From: an uncultured Clostridia bacterium | GTDB taxonomy: Bacteria; Bacillota; Clostridia; Oscillospirales; Ruminococcaceae | Length of the DNA: 12,236 bases | Reading direction: 5' to 3' | Assembly: GCA_947588775.1 (NCBI GenBank) | Contig: CANPZQ010000050.1 | Location: 1-12,236 of the forward strand | Shown: in pieces, positions 6,463-12,236 of the stretch | How positions within the stretch are numbered: position 1 is the stretch's first letter | How the letters are laid out: each line of letters starts with the position of its first letter | The notes under the pieces: model-generated | What the model saw: the letters and a program-made list of their open reading frames with translations, nothing else | Told to the model about the DNA's origin: nothing | The model's database searches: none | Translations under genes and position numbers: made by a program

Positions 6463-7629
6463 TTATTTCTTTTTTGCGAATAATGTATCGAATTTTGCGG
6501 AATGGTAGTAAACCGACATAACGAGCCCGATTGAAACCGTCGAGGTCAGCATCGAGGTTCCGCCCGCCGAAACAAAGGGCAGGGTTATTCCGATTACCGG
6601 GGTTACGCCCATCACCATTCCGATATTTAAGACGCTCTGCGTAAAGATATATGCGAAAACGCCGACGCAGATAAATCTTCCGAGGCCGTCGCCGGAGCGG
6701 AGGCTGTCGCCGAGAATCCGCAGGCATATCAACGCCAAAAGCACCACCAGCCCGAGGCAGCCGATAAAACCGAGGGTCTGGCCGACGTAGCTGAAGATGA
6801 AGTCGTTGTGGGCGGCGGGAACGTAGGAGTAATCCCCGCCGAAGAGCCCTTTTCCGCGAAGCTGTCCCGAGCCGAGCGCGATTTTTGAAAGGTTAGTCTG
6901 ATATATTGAATCGGCGGTGGCGTATTTTTCGGGATTGAGAACCGAGAGTATCCTGTTTTTGTGGACGTTTTGCAGGTAGTGCGTCCACATGTACCAGACG
7001 GCGATAGGCGATAAAATCGCCGCGCCGAGAATATATTTCCAGGAAATTCCCGCCGCGAAGATTATCGCGAGAAAAATTACCAAAAAGACAAGCGCGGTGC
7101 CGTCGTCGCCCTGGAGCATTACCAGCCCCACCGGAATCGCGCCGTGAACGCAGAGCGCGAGTATGTTTAACGGATTGTTGAAAAAGTCGGCGGTCTTGTG
7201 GCAGTGGTAGGCGAACGAAAGTATAAACGCAAGCTTTAAAAATTCCGCCGGCTGAACGGTAATCCCGCCGAGTGCAATCCAAGCCTTGTCGTCGGCCCCC
7301 TCGAGCCCGGAGCGGCCAAGGGACGTGAACGTAAGGCAGGTAAGCGCGATAGCGGCGGGGAGATATATGAACCAGAGCCGGGAAAATTTTCTGTAATCCC
7401 ATACGGCGACGACCACCGAAAACGCGAGGCCGAGCAGGGCGGCAAACGCCTGGGTGCGGTAGTCGGTATAGTCGAGGGCGGCGTTCGTTATTGACTGTTC
7501 GCCGCTGTTTATGACGAGAGAATAGAGCAAAACAACGCTGAAGGCGCATACCGCGGCGGCAAGAATAAGAAGAAGCTTGTCGAGGCGGCGGAAATACTGC
7601 CATAAAAGCGAGAAAAATTTTTTAACCGT
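6463..7629 (-). CDS. rodA: RodA-like SEDS peptidoglycan glycosyltransferase, ACG in start position
   Basis: This is a FtsW/RodA/SpoVE family membrane protein that polymerises lipid II with a partner class B PBP; RodA is favoured over FtsW by overall look only. Family marks, numbered from the ACG, are QPAEFLKLAF (126-135), GDDGTALVF (174-182), HNDFIFSYVGQTLGFIG (274-290, D276 the likely catalytic Asp) and LPFVSAGGTS (317-326). About ten membrane segments are visible. The first usual start codon in frame is TTG at 7530, which would cut off the charged N-terminus and half of the first membrane helix and has no ribosome site. Upstream in frame lies a convincing N-terminus (VKKFFSLLWQYFRRLDKLL) reaching back to ACG at 7629, 7 bases after AAGGAGG and directly after a TAA. 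That gives 388 aa, a normal RodA length. First gene of the rodA-galK-trmB operon. Confidence 0.85.
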   Translation of the reverse strand, partial: TVKKFFSLLWQYFRRLDKLLLILAAAVCAFSVVLLYSLVINSGEQSITNAALDYTDYRTQAFAALLGLAFSVVVAVWDYRKFSRLWFIYLPAAIALTCLTFTSLGRSGLEGADDKAWIALGGITVQPAEFLKLAFILSFAYHCHKTADFFNNPLNILALCVHGAIPVGLVMLQGDDGTALVFLVIFLAIIFAAGISWKYILGAAILSPIAVWYMWTHYLQNVHKNRILSVLNPEKYATADSIYQTNLSKIALGSGQLRGKGLFGGDYSYVPAAHNDFIFSYVGQTLGFIGCLGLVVLLALICLRILGDSLRSGDGLGRFICVGVFAYIFTQSVLNIGMVMGVTPVIGITLPFVSAGGTSMLTSTVSIGLVMSVYYHSAKFDTLFAKKK

Positions 7630-7636
7630 TTAAAGC

Positions 7637-7643
7637 CCTCCTT
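7637..7643 (-). promoter_or_regulatory. Ribosome binding site that points to the ACG codon of rodA
   Basis: AAGGAGG on the minus strand (7643-7637) is near consensus. Seven bases later comes ACG (7629-7627). No ATG, GTG or TTG lies in the rodA frame within reach. The ATG at 7603 is in a different frame that runs only as a shadow. Confidence 0.75.
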
Positions 7644-7655
7644 AAATAATGCTGC

Positions 7656-7667
7656 GGGACGCGTCCC
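7656..7667. promoter_or_regulatory. Perfect 12-bp palindrome at the rodA transcription start
   Basis: GGGACGCGTCCC is its own reverse complement. It begins at the predicted +1 of the rodA promoter, in the divergent rodA/ferredoxin region. It could be an operator or, in the RNA, a short 5' hairpin just before the ribosome site. No binding protein can be named. Confidence 0.45.
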
Positions 7668-7673
7668 CAAGCT

Positions 7674-7702
7674 ATGATAACACAACGGGCGGAAAATTTC
7701 AA
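7674..7702 (-). promoter_or_regulatory. Promoter of the rodA-galK-trmB operon
   Basis: On the minus strand TTGAAA (7702-7697) and TATCAT (7679-7674) are 17 bases apart. The start would be near 7667, giving a 38-base leader that includes the palindrome and the ribosome site. Confidence 0.7.
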
Positions 7703-7746
7703 CCGGAATGCGGCAAAAATTTCGGACAAAAATTCATAAAAACCCC

Positions 7747-7774
7747 TTGCATTTTAAAAAAATTATGATAGAAT
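7747..7774 (+). promoter_or_regulatory. Extended -10 promoter of the ferredoxin gene
   Basis: TTGCAT (7747-7752) and TAGAAT (7769-7774) are separated by 16 bases, most of them A or T, with TG at 7766-7767 (TGATAGAAT). Transcription would start near 7781. It diverges from the rodA promoter, with 44 bases between the two -35 boxes. Confidence 0.7.
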
Positions 7775-7778
7775 AGAG

Positions 7779-7817
7779 TTGGAGAGTACCAAGCTCCGAA
7801 GCGCAGGGCGAAAGCCC
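7779..7817 (+). other. Structured 5' leader of the ferredoxin mRNA
   Basis: The leader of about 70 bases holds TTGG/CCAA (7779-7782 with 7789-7792) or, exclusive of it, GGAG/CTCC (7781-7784 with 7794-7797). A hairpin GGGC-GAAA-GCCC (7806-7817) with a GNRA tetraloop follows. An unpaired AT-rich stretch then leads to AGGAGG at 7835-7840. The two first helices share bases and so could alternate. I do not recognise a known riboswitch; an mRNA-stabilising leader is as likely. Confidence 0.4.
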
Positions 7818-7849
7818 GTTCAATATTTTAATTTAGGAGGATACATATC

Positions 7850-8020
7850 ATGGCTTTCAAGATTTCCGATGAGTGCATCAAGTGCGGCGCGTGCGCCGAG
7901 GAATGCCCCGTTAGCGCAATCACCGAGGGCGACGACAAGTACGTCATCGACGCGGACACCTGCATCAGCTGCGGCAACTGCAACTCCGTCTGCCCGGTAG
8001 GCGCGCCCACCGAGGAATAA
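7850..8020 (+). CDS. Clostridial-type 2[4Fe-4S] ferredoxin
   Basis: This 56-aa protein is a small soluble electron carrier. Two CxxCxxCxxxCP motifs are complete: C9, C12, C15, C19 and C38, C41, C44, C48. In this fold the first three cysteines of one motif and the fourth of the other hold each cluster. Length matches the clostridial ferredoxins (55-56 aa). AGGAGG lies 9 bases before the ATG. The gene has its own promoter and terminator, so it is monocistronic and probably well expressed. Likely partners in such anaerobes are pyruvate:ferredoxin oxidoreductase, hydrogenase or Rnf, none of which lie in this window. Codon use is GC-rich like its neighbours. Confidence 0.95.
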   Translation: MAFKISDECIKCGACAEECPVSAITEGDDKYVIDADTCISCGNCNSVCPVGAPTEE

Positions 8021-8030
8021 TTCGCGCAAA

Positions 8031-8067
8031 AAAAGGCAGGGGCGAATCGGCCCCTGCTTATTTTTTT
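8031..8067 (+). terminator. Rho-independent terminator of the ferredoxin gene
   Basis: GCAGGGGC (8036-8043) pairs perfectly with GCCCCTGC (8050-8057) around a 6-base loop. TTATTTTTTT follows, and a run of A precedes the stem. Confidence 0.93.
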
Positions 8068-8113
8068 GGGAGCTTCTTCCCAAAAATTTTCACCTCTTTT
8101 TCCGAAATACATC

Positions 8114-8142
8114 TTGCTATTTTACAAACTTTTTGATACAAT
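8114..8142 (+). promoter_or_regulatory. Extended -10 promoter of the VTC/DUF4956 pair
   Basis: TTGCTA (8114-8119), a 17-base spacer and TACAAT (8137-8142), with TG at 8134-8135, form a good SigA-type promoter. Initiation near 8149 leaves a very short leader of about 17 bases that is almost entirely the ribosome site region. Confidence 0.7.
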
Positions 8143-8165
8143 GGTAGGGTAACAGGGGTGAGGCT

Positions 8166-8915
8166 ATGCCGATTTATACGTTTGAACGATACGAAAAAAA
8201 ATTCCTGCTTTCCGCCGAGAAGGCGAAAACGCTTGAACGCCGGCTCGCTTCGGAGCGCGGAGCCGTTTATGACAAATACTGCCCCTCGGGCGAAACCTAC
8301 GGGATTTACAATATTTATTTCGACGATTCCGAAAGCTCGGTTATAAACGCTTCGCTTAAACGCCCGAGGTTCAAGGAAAAGCTAAGGCTTCGCGGCTACA
8401 GCTTCCCGAAAACCGGCGAGGAAACCGTTTTTTTGGAGATAAAGCGGAAAATCAACGGAATCGTAACAAAACGCCGCGCGACCCTTCCCTATTCGGCGGC
8501 GATGGATTTCGCGACCGGCGGGCCGATGCCCGAAACCGACGACTATTCAAAGAGGCTGACGCTTTCGGAGATTGATTACTTCCTTAAACACCGCCGCCCC
8601 CTTGAGCCCAAGGTTTTTATAAGCTACGACCGCGTGGCGATGGCTGACCGCGACGACCCGACCCTTCGGATTACCTTTGACGAAAACATTCTGACCCGCC
8701 GCTATGACGTGGATTTGGCGAAGGGCGCGGGTGGCGAGCCGCTTCTCGGAGAGGGCGAGCGGCTTATGGAGATAAAATTTATACACGCCCTGCCGAAATG
8801 GCTCTGCGACATGCTCGCGGAGGAGGAGGTCTATATGACCCGCTTCTCGAAGTACGGAAACGAATATTCCCGCCTTCGGGGACATGAATTCAACCACATA
8901 CGAAAGGACTGTTAA
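8166..8915 (+). CDS. VTC-domain protein, polyphosphate polymerase-like
   Basis: This 249-aa soluble protein matches the VTC catalytic domain, known from yeast Vtc4, which makes polyphosphate from ATP inside a basic tunnel. Matching features are RYEKKF at 8-13, YFDD at 51-54, KLRLRGY at 72-78, FLEIKRK at 89-95 followed by TKRR at 101-104, SYDR at 153-156, LRITFDENI at 167-175, LMEIKF at 200-205 and FSKYGNEY at 227-234. The basic tunnel residues (for example R74, R76, K93, R156, K229) and the acidic metal ligand candidate E202 are kept. It lacks the SPX domain and membrane part of the yeast protein; the next gene may supply the latter. ATG at 8166 follows AGGGGTG by 5 bases. Biochemistry of bacterial members is less settled than the fold. 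Confidence 0.87.
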   Translation: MPIYTFERYEKKFLLSAEKAKTLERRLASERGAVYDKYCPSGETYGIYNIYFDDSESSVINASLKRPRFKEKLRLRGYSFPKTGEETVFLEIKRKINGIVTKRRATLPYSAAMDFATGGPMPETDDYSKRLTLSEIDYFLKHRRPLEPKVFISYDRVAMADRDDPTLRITFDENILTRRYDVDLAKGAGGEPLLGEGERLMEIKFIHALPKWLCDMLAEEEVYMTRFSKYGNEYSRLRGHEFNHIRKDC

Positions 8916-8916
8916 T

Positions 8917-9606
8917 ATGATAGATTTTCTTTTTCCGCAGATAGGAGGCGTCGAGCTTACGGCGAAGGGCGTTTTGTGCTCAATCGGCGTGGCCCTCGTT
9001 TTAGGGGTGATACTAAGCGCGGTTTATCTTTTTTGCAACCGCCGCCGCGGCTATACCTCCGACTTCCCGTCGGCGATAGTCCTTTTGGCCCCCCTGATGG
9101 CGAGCGTGATTTTTTTGGTAAATTCAAGCGTCGCCGCGGCGGTTTCCTTGGGAGGCGCGCTCGCGCTCTTAAGAATCCGCTCGAACCCGCGCGACACGAT
9201 GGATATAACGAGCCTTTTGTTCGCGATTGTAATCGGAATCGGCTGCGGGACAGGCTATTACGGGATTTCGATAGTTATAACGGTTATTCTTTGCGCGATA
9301 ATGGTAATTCTCTCGGTGTCCGATTTCGGAACGCCGAAGAAAAACCAGCTTCTTCTGAAAATAACCGTCCCCGAGAGCCTCAATTTCGAGGGCGCGTTCG
9401 ACGATATTCTTGACAAATACGCCTCGGACTGGCACTTAAACCAAATCCGCACCTCGGACTTCGGCTCGCTCTATGAGCTTCGGTATATGATTACCCTTTC
9501 GGACAAGGCCGACCGCCGCGAGTTTTTGGACGAAATCCGCACCCGCAACGGCAACCTTGACGTTATTATGACCCTTCGCGAATTCGATTTTGTTTCGACA
9601 AAGTGA
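8917..9606 (+). CDS. DUF4956 integral membrane protein
   Basis: This 229-aa protein has about four membrane segments (roughly 18-40, 50-69, 99-113, 116-134) and a soluble C-terminal domain of about 90 residues. The loop GALALLRIRSNPRDTMD at 80-96 and the following GIGCGTGYYG are typical of DUF4956, a family regularly found beside VTC-domain genes. It may anchor the polymerase or pass its product across the membrane, but that is inference. I chose ATG at 8917, one base after the VTC stop, because AAAGGA lies 8 bases upstream. The in-frame ATG at 8884 would lie within the VTC gene and add 11 polar residues. Both genes share one promoter. Confidence 0.87.
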   Translation: MIDFLFPQIGGVELTAKGVLCSIGVALVLGVILSAVYLFCNRRRGYTSDFPSAIVLLAPLMASVIFLVNSSVAAAVSLGGALALLRIRSNPRDTMDITSLLFAIVIGIGCGTGYYGISIVITVILCAIMVILSVSDFGTPKKNQLLLKITVPESLNFEGAFDDILDKYASDWHLNQIRTSDFGSLYELRYMITLSDKADRREFLDEIRTRNGNLDVIMTLREFDFVSTK

Positions 9607-9612
9607 CTGATT

Positions 9613-9647
9613 GGCGCGCTTTTTCCGGCGCGCCGTTTTATTTATTT
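9613..9647 (+). terminator. Terminator or attenuator between DUF4956 and GH2 genes
   Basis: GGCGCGC (9613-9619) pairs with GCGCGCC (9628-9634) around TTTTTCCG, then GTTTTATTTATTT. It stands only 35 bases before the GH2 start, and I see no good promoter after it. Either the GH2 gene depends on read-through or its promoter lies inside the DUF4956 gene. Confidence 0.8.
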
Positions 9648-9668
9648 ATATAATTCAGGAGGTTAAGT

Positions 9669-12236
9669 ATGAGAAGGCTCTTTAACGACGGCTGGCAATT
9701 TGCCCGCGCGCCCTTGGGGGAGATTCCCGCGCCCGCGGATTTTCGCCCCGTCGACATTCCCCATGACTGGCAGATTTACGACGTAAAAAACCTTTACGCG
9801 ACCGGCGACGGCTGGTACCGCAAGAAATTCAGCGTTAAAAAAACGCCCCGAAACCGCTTTTCGCTCCGCTTCGAGGGGGTATATATGGATTCGGAGGTAT
9901 ACCTCAACGGCGTGAAGATTTTCGAGTGGAAATACGGCTATACTCCCTTTGTAGTGCCGCTTGACAATATTTCGGACGGCGAAAACGAGATTTCGGTTCG
10001 GGTGAGGTATCAATGCCCGAACACGAGGTGGTATTCCGGCGCGGGAATTTACCGCGACGTTACGCTTATCGAAACCGGCGAAAACAGAATCGCCGAGGAC
10101 GGAACCTACGTCGTAAGCTCGGTCGAGGGAAGGAACTGGCGCACCGAAATCGATACCGAGCTTGAATGCAATCAAGCGGGAATTTTAAAGCATACTCTCT
10201 ACGACGCGGACGGAGAAATCGCCGCGGAGGTAAAAACGCCCTTCCCCGAGGGGACGAAAAAGCTCACCCAGAGCTTTGAAATAAACCCGATACTCTGGAG
10301 CACCGACGAGCCGTATCTGTACTCGCTTCTGACGGAGCTTTTTATCGGCGATGAGCGCGTCGACGAGAGATTCGAGAGAATCGGCTATAAGTTTGTCCGC
10401 TTCGACCCGAACAACGGCTTTTTCCTGAACGGAAAGAGCATGAAGCTGAACGGCGCGTGTATGCACCACGACCTCGGCGCGCTCGGCTCGGCGTTCAACT
10501 CCGCCGCGCTTCGCAGACAGCTTGTTTCGCTCAAGGAAATGGGCGTGAACGCAATTCGCACGTCGCATAACCCGTCCATGCTCCCGGAGCTTTGCGACGA
10601 GCTCGGGATACTCCTTGATTCCGAGTTTACCGACATGTGGGAGCTTAAAAAGACGGACTACGACTATTCCCGCTTCTTTACAGAGTGGCATGAGCGGGAC
10701 GTAAGGGCGTGGGTTCGCCGCGAGCGAAACCACCCGTCGATAGTCATGTGGAGCATAGGAAACGAAATCTACGACACCCATGCTTCGCCGCACGGCGTTG
10801 AGATTACGAAGGAGCTTTCGCGCTGCGTAAGAATCGACGACTATAAGTGCGCCCACCCGATTACAATCGGCTCGAACTACATGAGGTGGGAGGGTGCGCA
10901 GAGCTGCGCCGAGGAAATCGACCTTGTCGGCTACAACTACACCGAGAGCATCTACGACGAACACCACAAAAAGCACCCGCACTGGATTATCTACGGCTCC
11001 GAAACCGCTTCGACGATTCAGTCGAGGGGGATTTATCACTTCCCGGCCGACGTTTTTTCAACGACCTACGACGACCTGCAGTGCTCGAGCCTTATGAACT
11101 GCGCGACGGGGTGGGGCGCGCAAAATGTCGAATATAACATTATCGAGGACAGAATCCGCCGCTTCAGCCTCGGGCAGTTTATCTGGACGGGGTGGGATTA
11201 CATCGGCGAGCCGACCCCATATTCCACGAAAAACTCCTACTTCGGCCACTCCGACACCGCTGGCTTCCCGAAGGACAGCTACTACGCCTATAAGGCGGAA
11301 TGGAACCGAAGCGCGCCGCCGTTTGTCCATCTTTTCCCGAACTGGGACTGGAACGAGGGGCAGATGATTGATTTATTCATCTATTCAAATTGCTGTCGGT
11401 CGGAGCTTTTTGTGAACGGCGTTTCGATGGGCTCTCATATCCACGACCACGAGGGCGGGGGACCGCTTTCGGGGAGATGGCGGGTTCCGTATCATAAGGG
11501 GGAAATCCGCGCGGTCGGCTATAATGAGCGCGGCGAAGCGGTCTGCGAGCAGGTAAGGCGAACCCCCGGCGACCCCGCGAAAATCGTCCTAAAATCCGAC
11601 AAGACTACGCTCTTTGCGAACGGCGAGGACATGGCTTTTGTCGAAGTGACGGTAGCCGACCGCGACGGAAATCCCGTCGACAACGCGAGAAACCGAATCA
11701 ACGTTTCGGTTAAGGGCGCGGGACGGCTTATGGGCCTCGACAACGGCGATTCGACCGACTATGAAGAATACAAAACCTCGTCGCGAAGGCTCTTTGCCGG
11801 AAAGCTGCTTATAATGCTTGCGGCGTCGGGCGAGGCGGGAACGGTCGAGCTTACGGTTTCATCGCCGAAGCTTCCCGACGAGAAGCTGACGCTTCGGGCT
11901 ATCCCCGCGAGAATCCGCGAGGGCGCGTCGTTCGGGACTTTTGTCCCCGAAGAGCCCGCAAAGAGCGATGTAAGCGTCAGAAAAATCGAGCTTACGGTTT
12001 CGGCGCAAAAAATTACCCCGGAGGCGGGACATGCCGACGTAACGGCCCACCTTTTGCCGGAGTATACGACGTTTTCGGGGGAGGACGTTTTCTTTAAGGC
12101 GACCACCGACAGCGGTGTTGAAACGAATCTTATTGAAATTGAAAAAACGCCGGGCGGGGCAAGGCTCATGCCGCGCGGCGACGGAAGATACAGGCTTCGG
12201 GCGTACTGCAAAAACGGCGGAAGCTGCGAGGAGGTA
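9669..12236 (+). CDS. Glycoside hydrolase family 2 (beta-galactosidase-like), 3' end outside window
   Basis: 856 codons are open to the window edge. Residues about 1-135 form the sugar-binding jelly roll (FNDGWQF; HDWQI; GWYRKKF; YLNG). About 140-240 form an Ig-like domain, and about 245-530 the TIM barrel. The acid/base Glu is E366 in NHPSIVMWSIGNEI and the nucleophile is E445 in YGSETAS. GQFIWTGWDYIGEPTPY at 502-518 closes the barrel. About 535-630 (YKAEWN, HLFPNWDW) look like DUF4982. About 635-735 match the GH2 C-terminal Ig domain (FVEVTVADRDGNPV; DNGD). A further beta-rich domain has begun. No signal peptide is present, so it acts on imported oligosaccharides. ATG follows AGGAGG by 6 bases. 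Beta-galactosidase is the best guess; beta-glucuronidase or another GH2 activity is possible. Confidence 0.92.
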   Translation, partial: MRRLFNDGWQFARAPLGEIPAPADFRPVDIPHDWQIYDVKNLYATGDGWYRKKFSVKKTPRNRFSLRFEGVYMDSEVYLNGVKIFEWKYGYTPFVVPLDNISDGENEISVRVRYQCPNTRWYSGAGIYRDVTLIETGENRIAEDGTYVVSSVEGRNWRTEIDTELECNQAGILKHTLYDADGEIAAEVKTPFPEGTKKLTQSFEINPILWSTDEPYLYSLLTELFIGDERVDERFERIGYKFVRFDPNNGFFLNGKSMKLNGACMHHDLGALGSAFNSAALRRQLVSLKEMGVNAIRTSHNPSMLPELCDELGILLDSEFTDMWELKKTDYDYSRFFTEWHERDVRAWVRRERNHPSIVMWSIGNEIYDTHASPHGVEITKELSRCVRIDDYKCAHPITIGSNYMRWEGAQSCAEEIDLVGYNYTESIYDEHHKKHPHWIIYGSETASTIQSRGIYHFPADVFSTTYDDLQCSSLMNCATGWGAQNVEYNIIEDRIRRFSLGQFIWTGWDYIGEPTPYSTKNSYFGHSDTAGFPKDSYYAYKAEWNRSAPPFVHLFPNWDWNEGQMIDLFIYSNCCRSELFVNGVSMGSHIHDHEGGGPLSGRWRVPYHKGEIRAVGYNERGEAVCEQVRRTPGDPAKIVLKSDKTTLFANGEDMAFVEVTVADRDGNPVDNARNRINVSVKGAGRLMGLDNGDSTDYEEYKTSSRRLFAGKLLIMLAASGEAGTVELTVSSPKLPDEKLTLRAIPARIREGASFGTFVPEEPAKSDVSVRKIELTVSAQKITPEAGHADVTAHLLPEYTTFSGEDVFFKATTDSGVETNLIEIEKTPGGARLMPRGDGRYRLRAYCKNGGSCEEV

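Noticed and set aside
7528..7530. TTG as rodA start
   Set aside because: It lies inside the first membrane helix, has no ribosome site, and would discard an N-terminus typical of the family.
6893..7603. Minus-strand open frame starting at the ATG at 7603
   Set aside because: Arg/Pro-rich shadow of rodA in another frame; the rodA frame carries the SEDS motifs.
7820..8112. Minus-strand open frames across the ferredoxin gene
   Set aside because: Antisense to a complete ferredoxin with all eight cysteines, a ribosome site, promoter and terminator.
8884..8916. Earlier ATG for the DUF4956 gene
   Set aside because: No ribosome site in front of it, and it adds a polar stretch inside the VTC gene; ATG 8917 has AAAGGA at good spacing.
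9649..9654. TATAAT just before the GH2 gene as a -10 box
   Set aside because: No -35 at 16-18 bases upstream (the position falls in the GC-rich terminator stem), and the start would fall on the ribosome site.
9663..11039. Long minus-strand open frames opposite the GH2 gene (9663-10175 and 10185-11039)
   Set aside because: Antisense shadows caused by GC-rich third positions; no ribosome sites or motifs, and the plus strand has clear GH2 catalytic motifs throughout.

Overview
The window reads as chromosomal DNA of a Gram-positive, low-to-mid GC Clostridia-type bacterium, most likely an uncultured gut Oscillospiraceae/Ruminococcaceae-like lineage. The clues are strong AGGAGG ribosome sites, SigA-type promoters (TTGnnn, 16-17 bp, often TGnTAnnnT), a clostridial 2[4Fe-4S] ferredoxin, a VTC-domain/DUF4956 pair and an intracellular family-2 glycoside hydrolase. 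The family-level placement is inference. I see no tRNA, rRNA, CRISPR array, transposase or phage gene.

Left part (1-3853): a GC-rich repeat copy lies just upstream of an M28 metallopeptidase (+). This gene converges, across a strong hairpin terminator, on a phosphoglucomutase/phosphomannomutase (-) with a clear promoter. Behind that promoter is the only long non-coding stretch (3178-3853). It holds a large imperfect inverted repeat made of the same GC-rich sequence, plus two inverted arrays of a TTAGA-type octamer. It looks MITE-like and encodes no visible protein.

Middle part (3811-7702): all genes are on the minus strand. A promoter at 7674-7702 drives rodA - galK - trmB (39-nt gap, then a 4-nt GTGA overlap). 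It is followed by an unrecognised 195-aa protein with its own promoter and terminator. rodA has no ATG/GTG/TTG at the position its ribosome site demands; the codon there is ACG. TrmB carries several substitutions in its catalytic loop, and GalK has Asn where Glu is usual in its first motif.

Right part (7747-12236): all genes are on the plus strand. A small ferredoxin gene diverges from rodA and has its own promoter, structured leader and terminator. Next come a promoter, a VTC-type polyphosphate polymerase-like gene and a DUF4956 membrane protein as a tight pair, then a terminator or attenuator. Last is a long GH2 beta-galactosidase-like enzyme that is still open at the window edge.

Functionally, the GH2 enzyme, GalK and phosphoglucomutase could belong to one route (galactoside, galactose, Gal-1-P, then Glc-1-P/Glc-6-P), although they lie in three transcription units and GalT/GalE are not present here. 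RodA (cell wall elongation), TrmB (tRNA m7G46), ferredoxin (electron transfer) and VTC/DUF4956 (possible polyphosphate) are housekeeping or accessory functions with no obvious link to each other.
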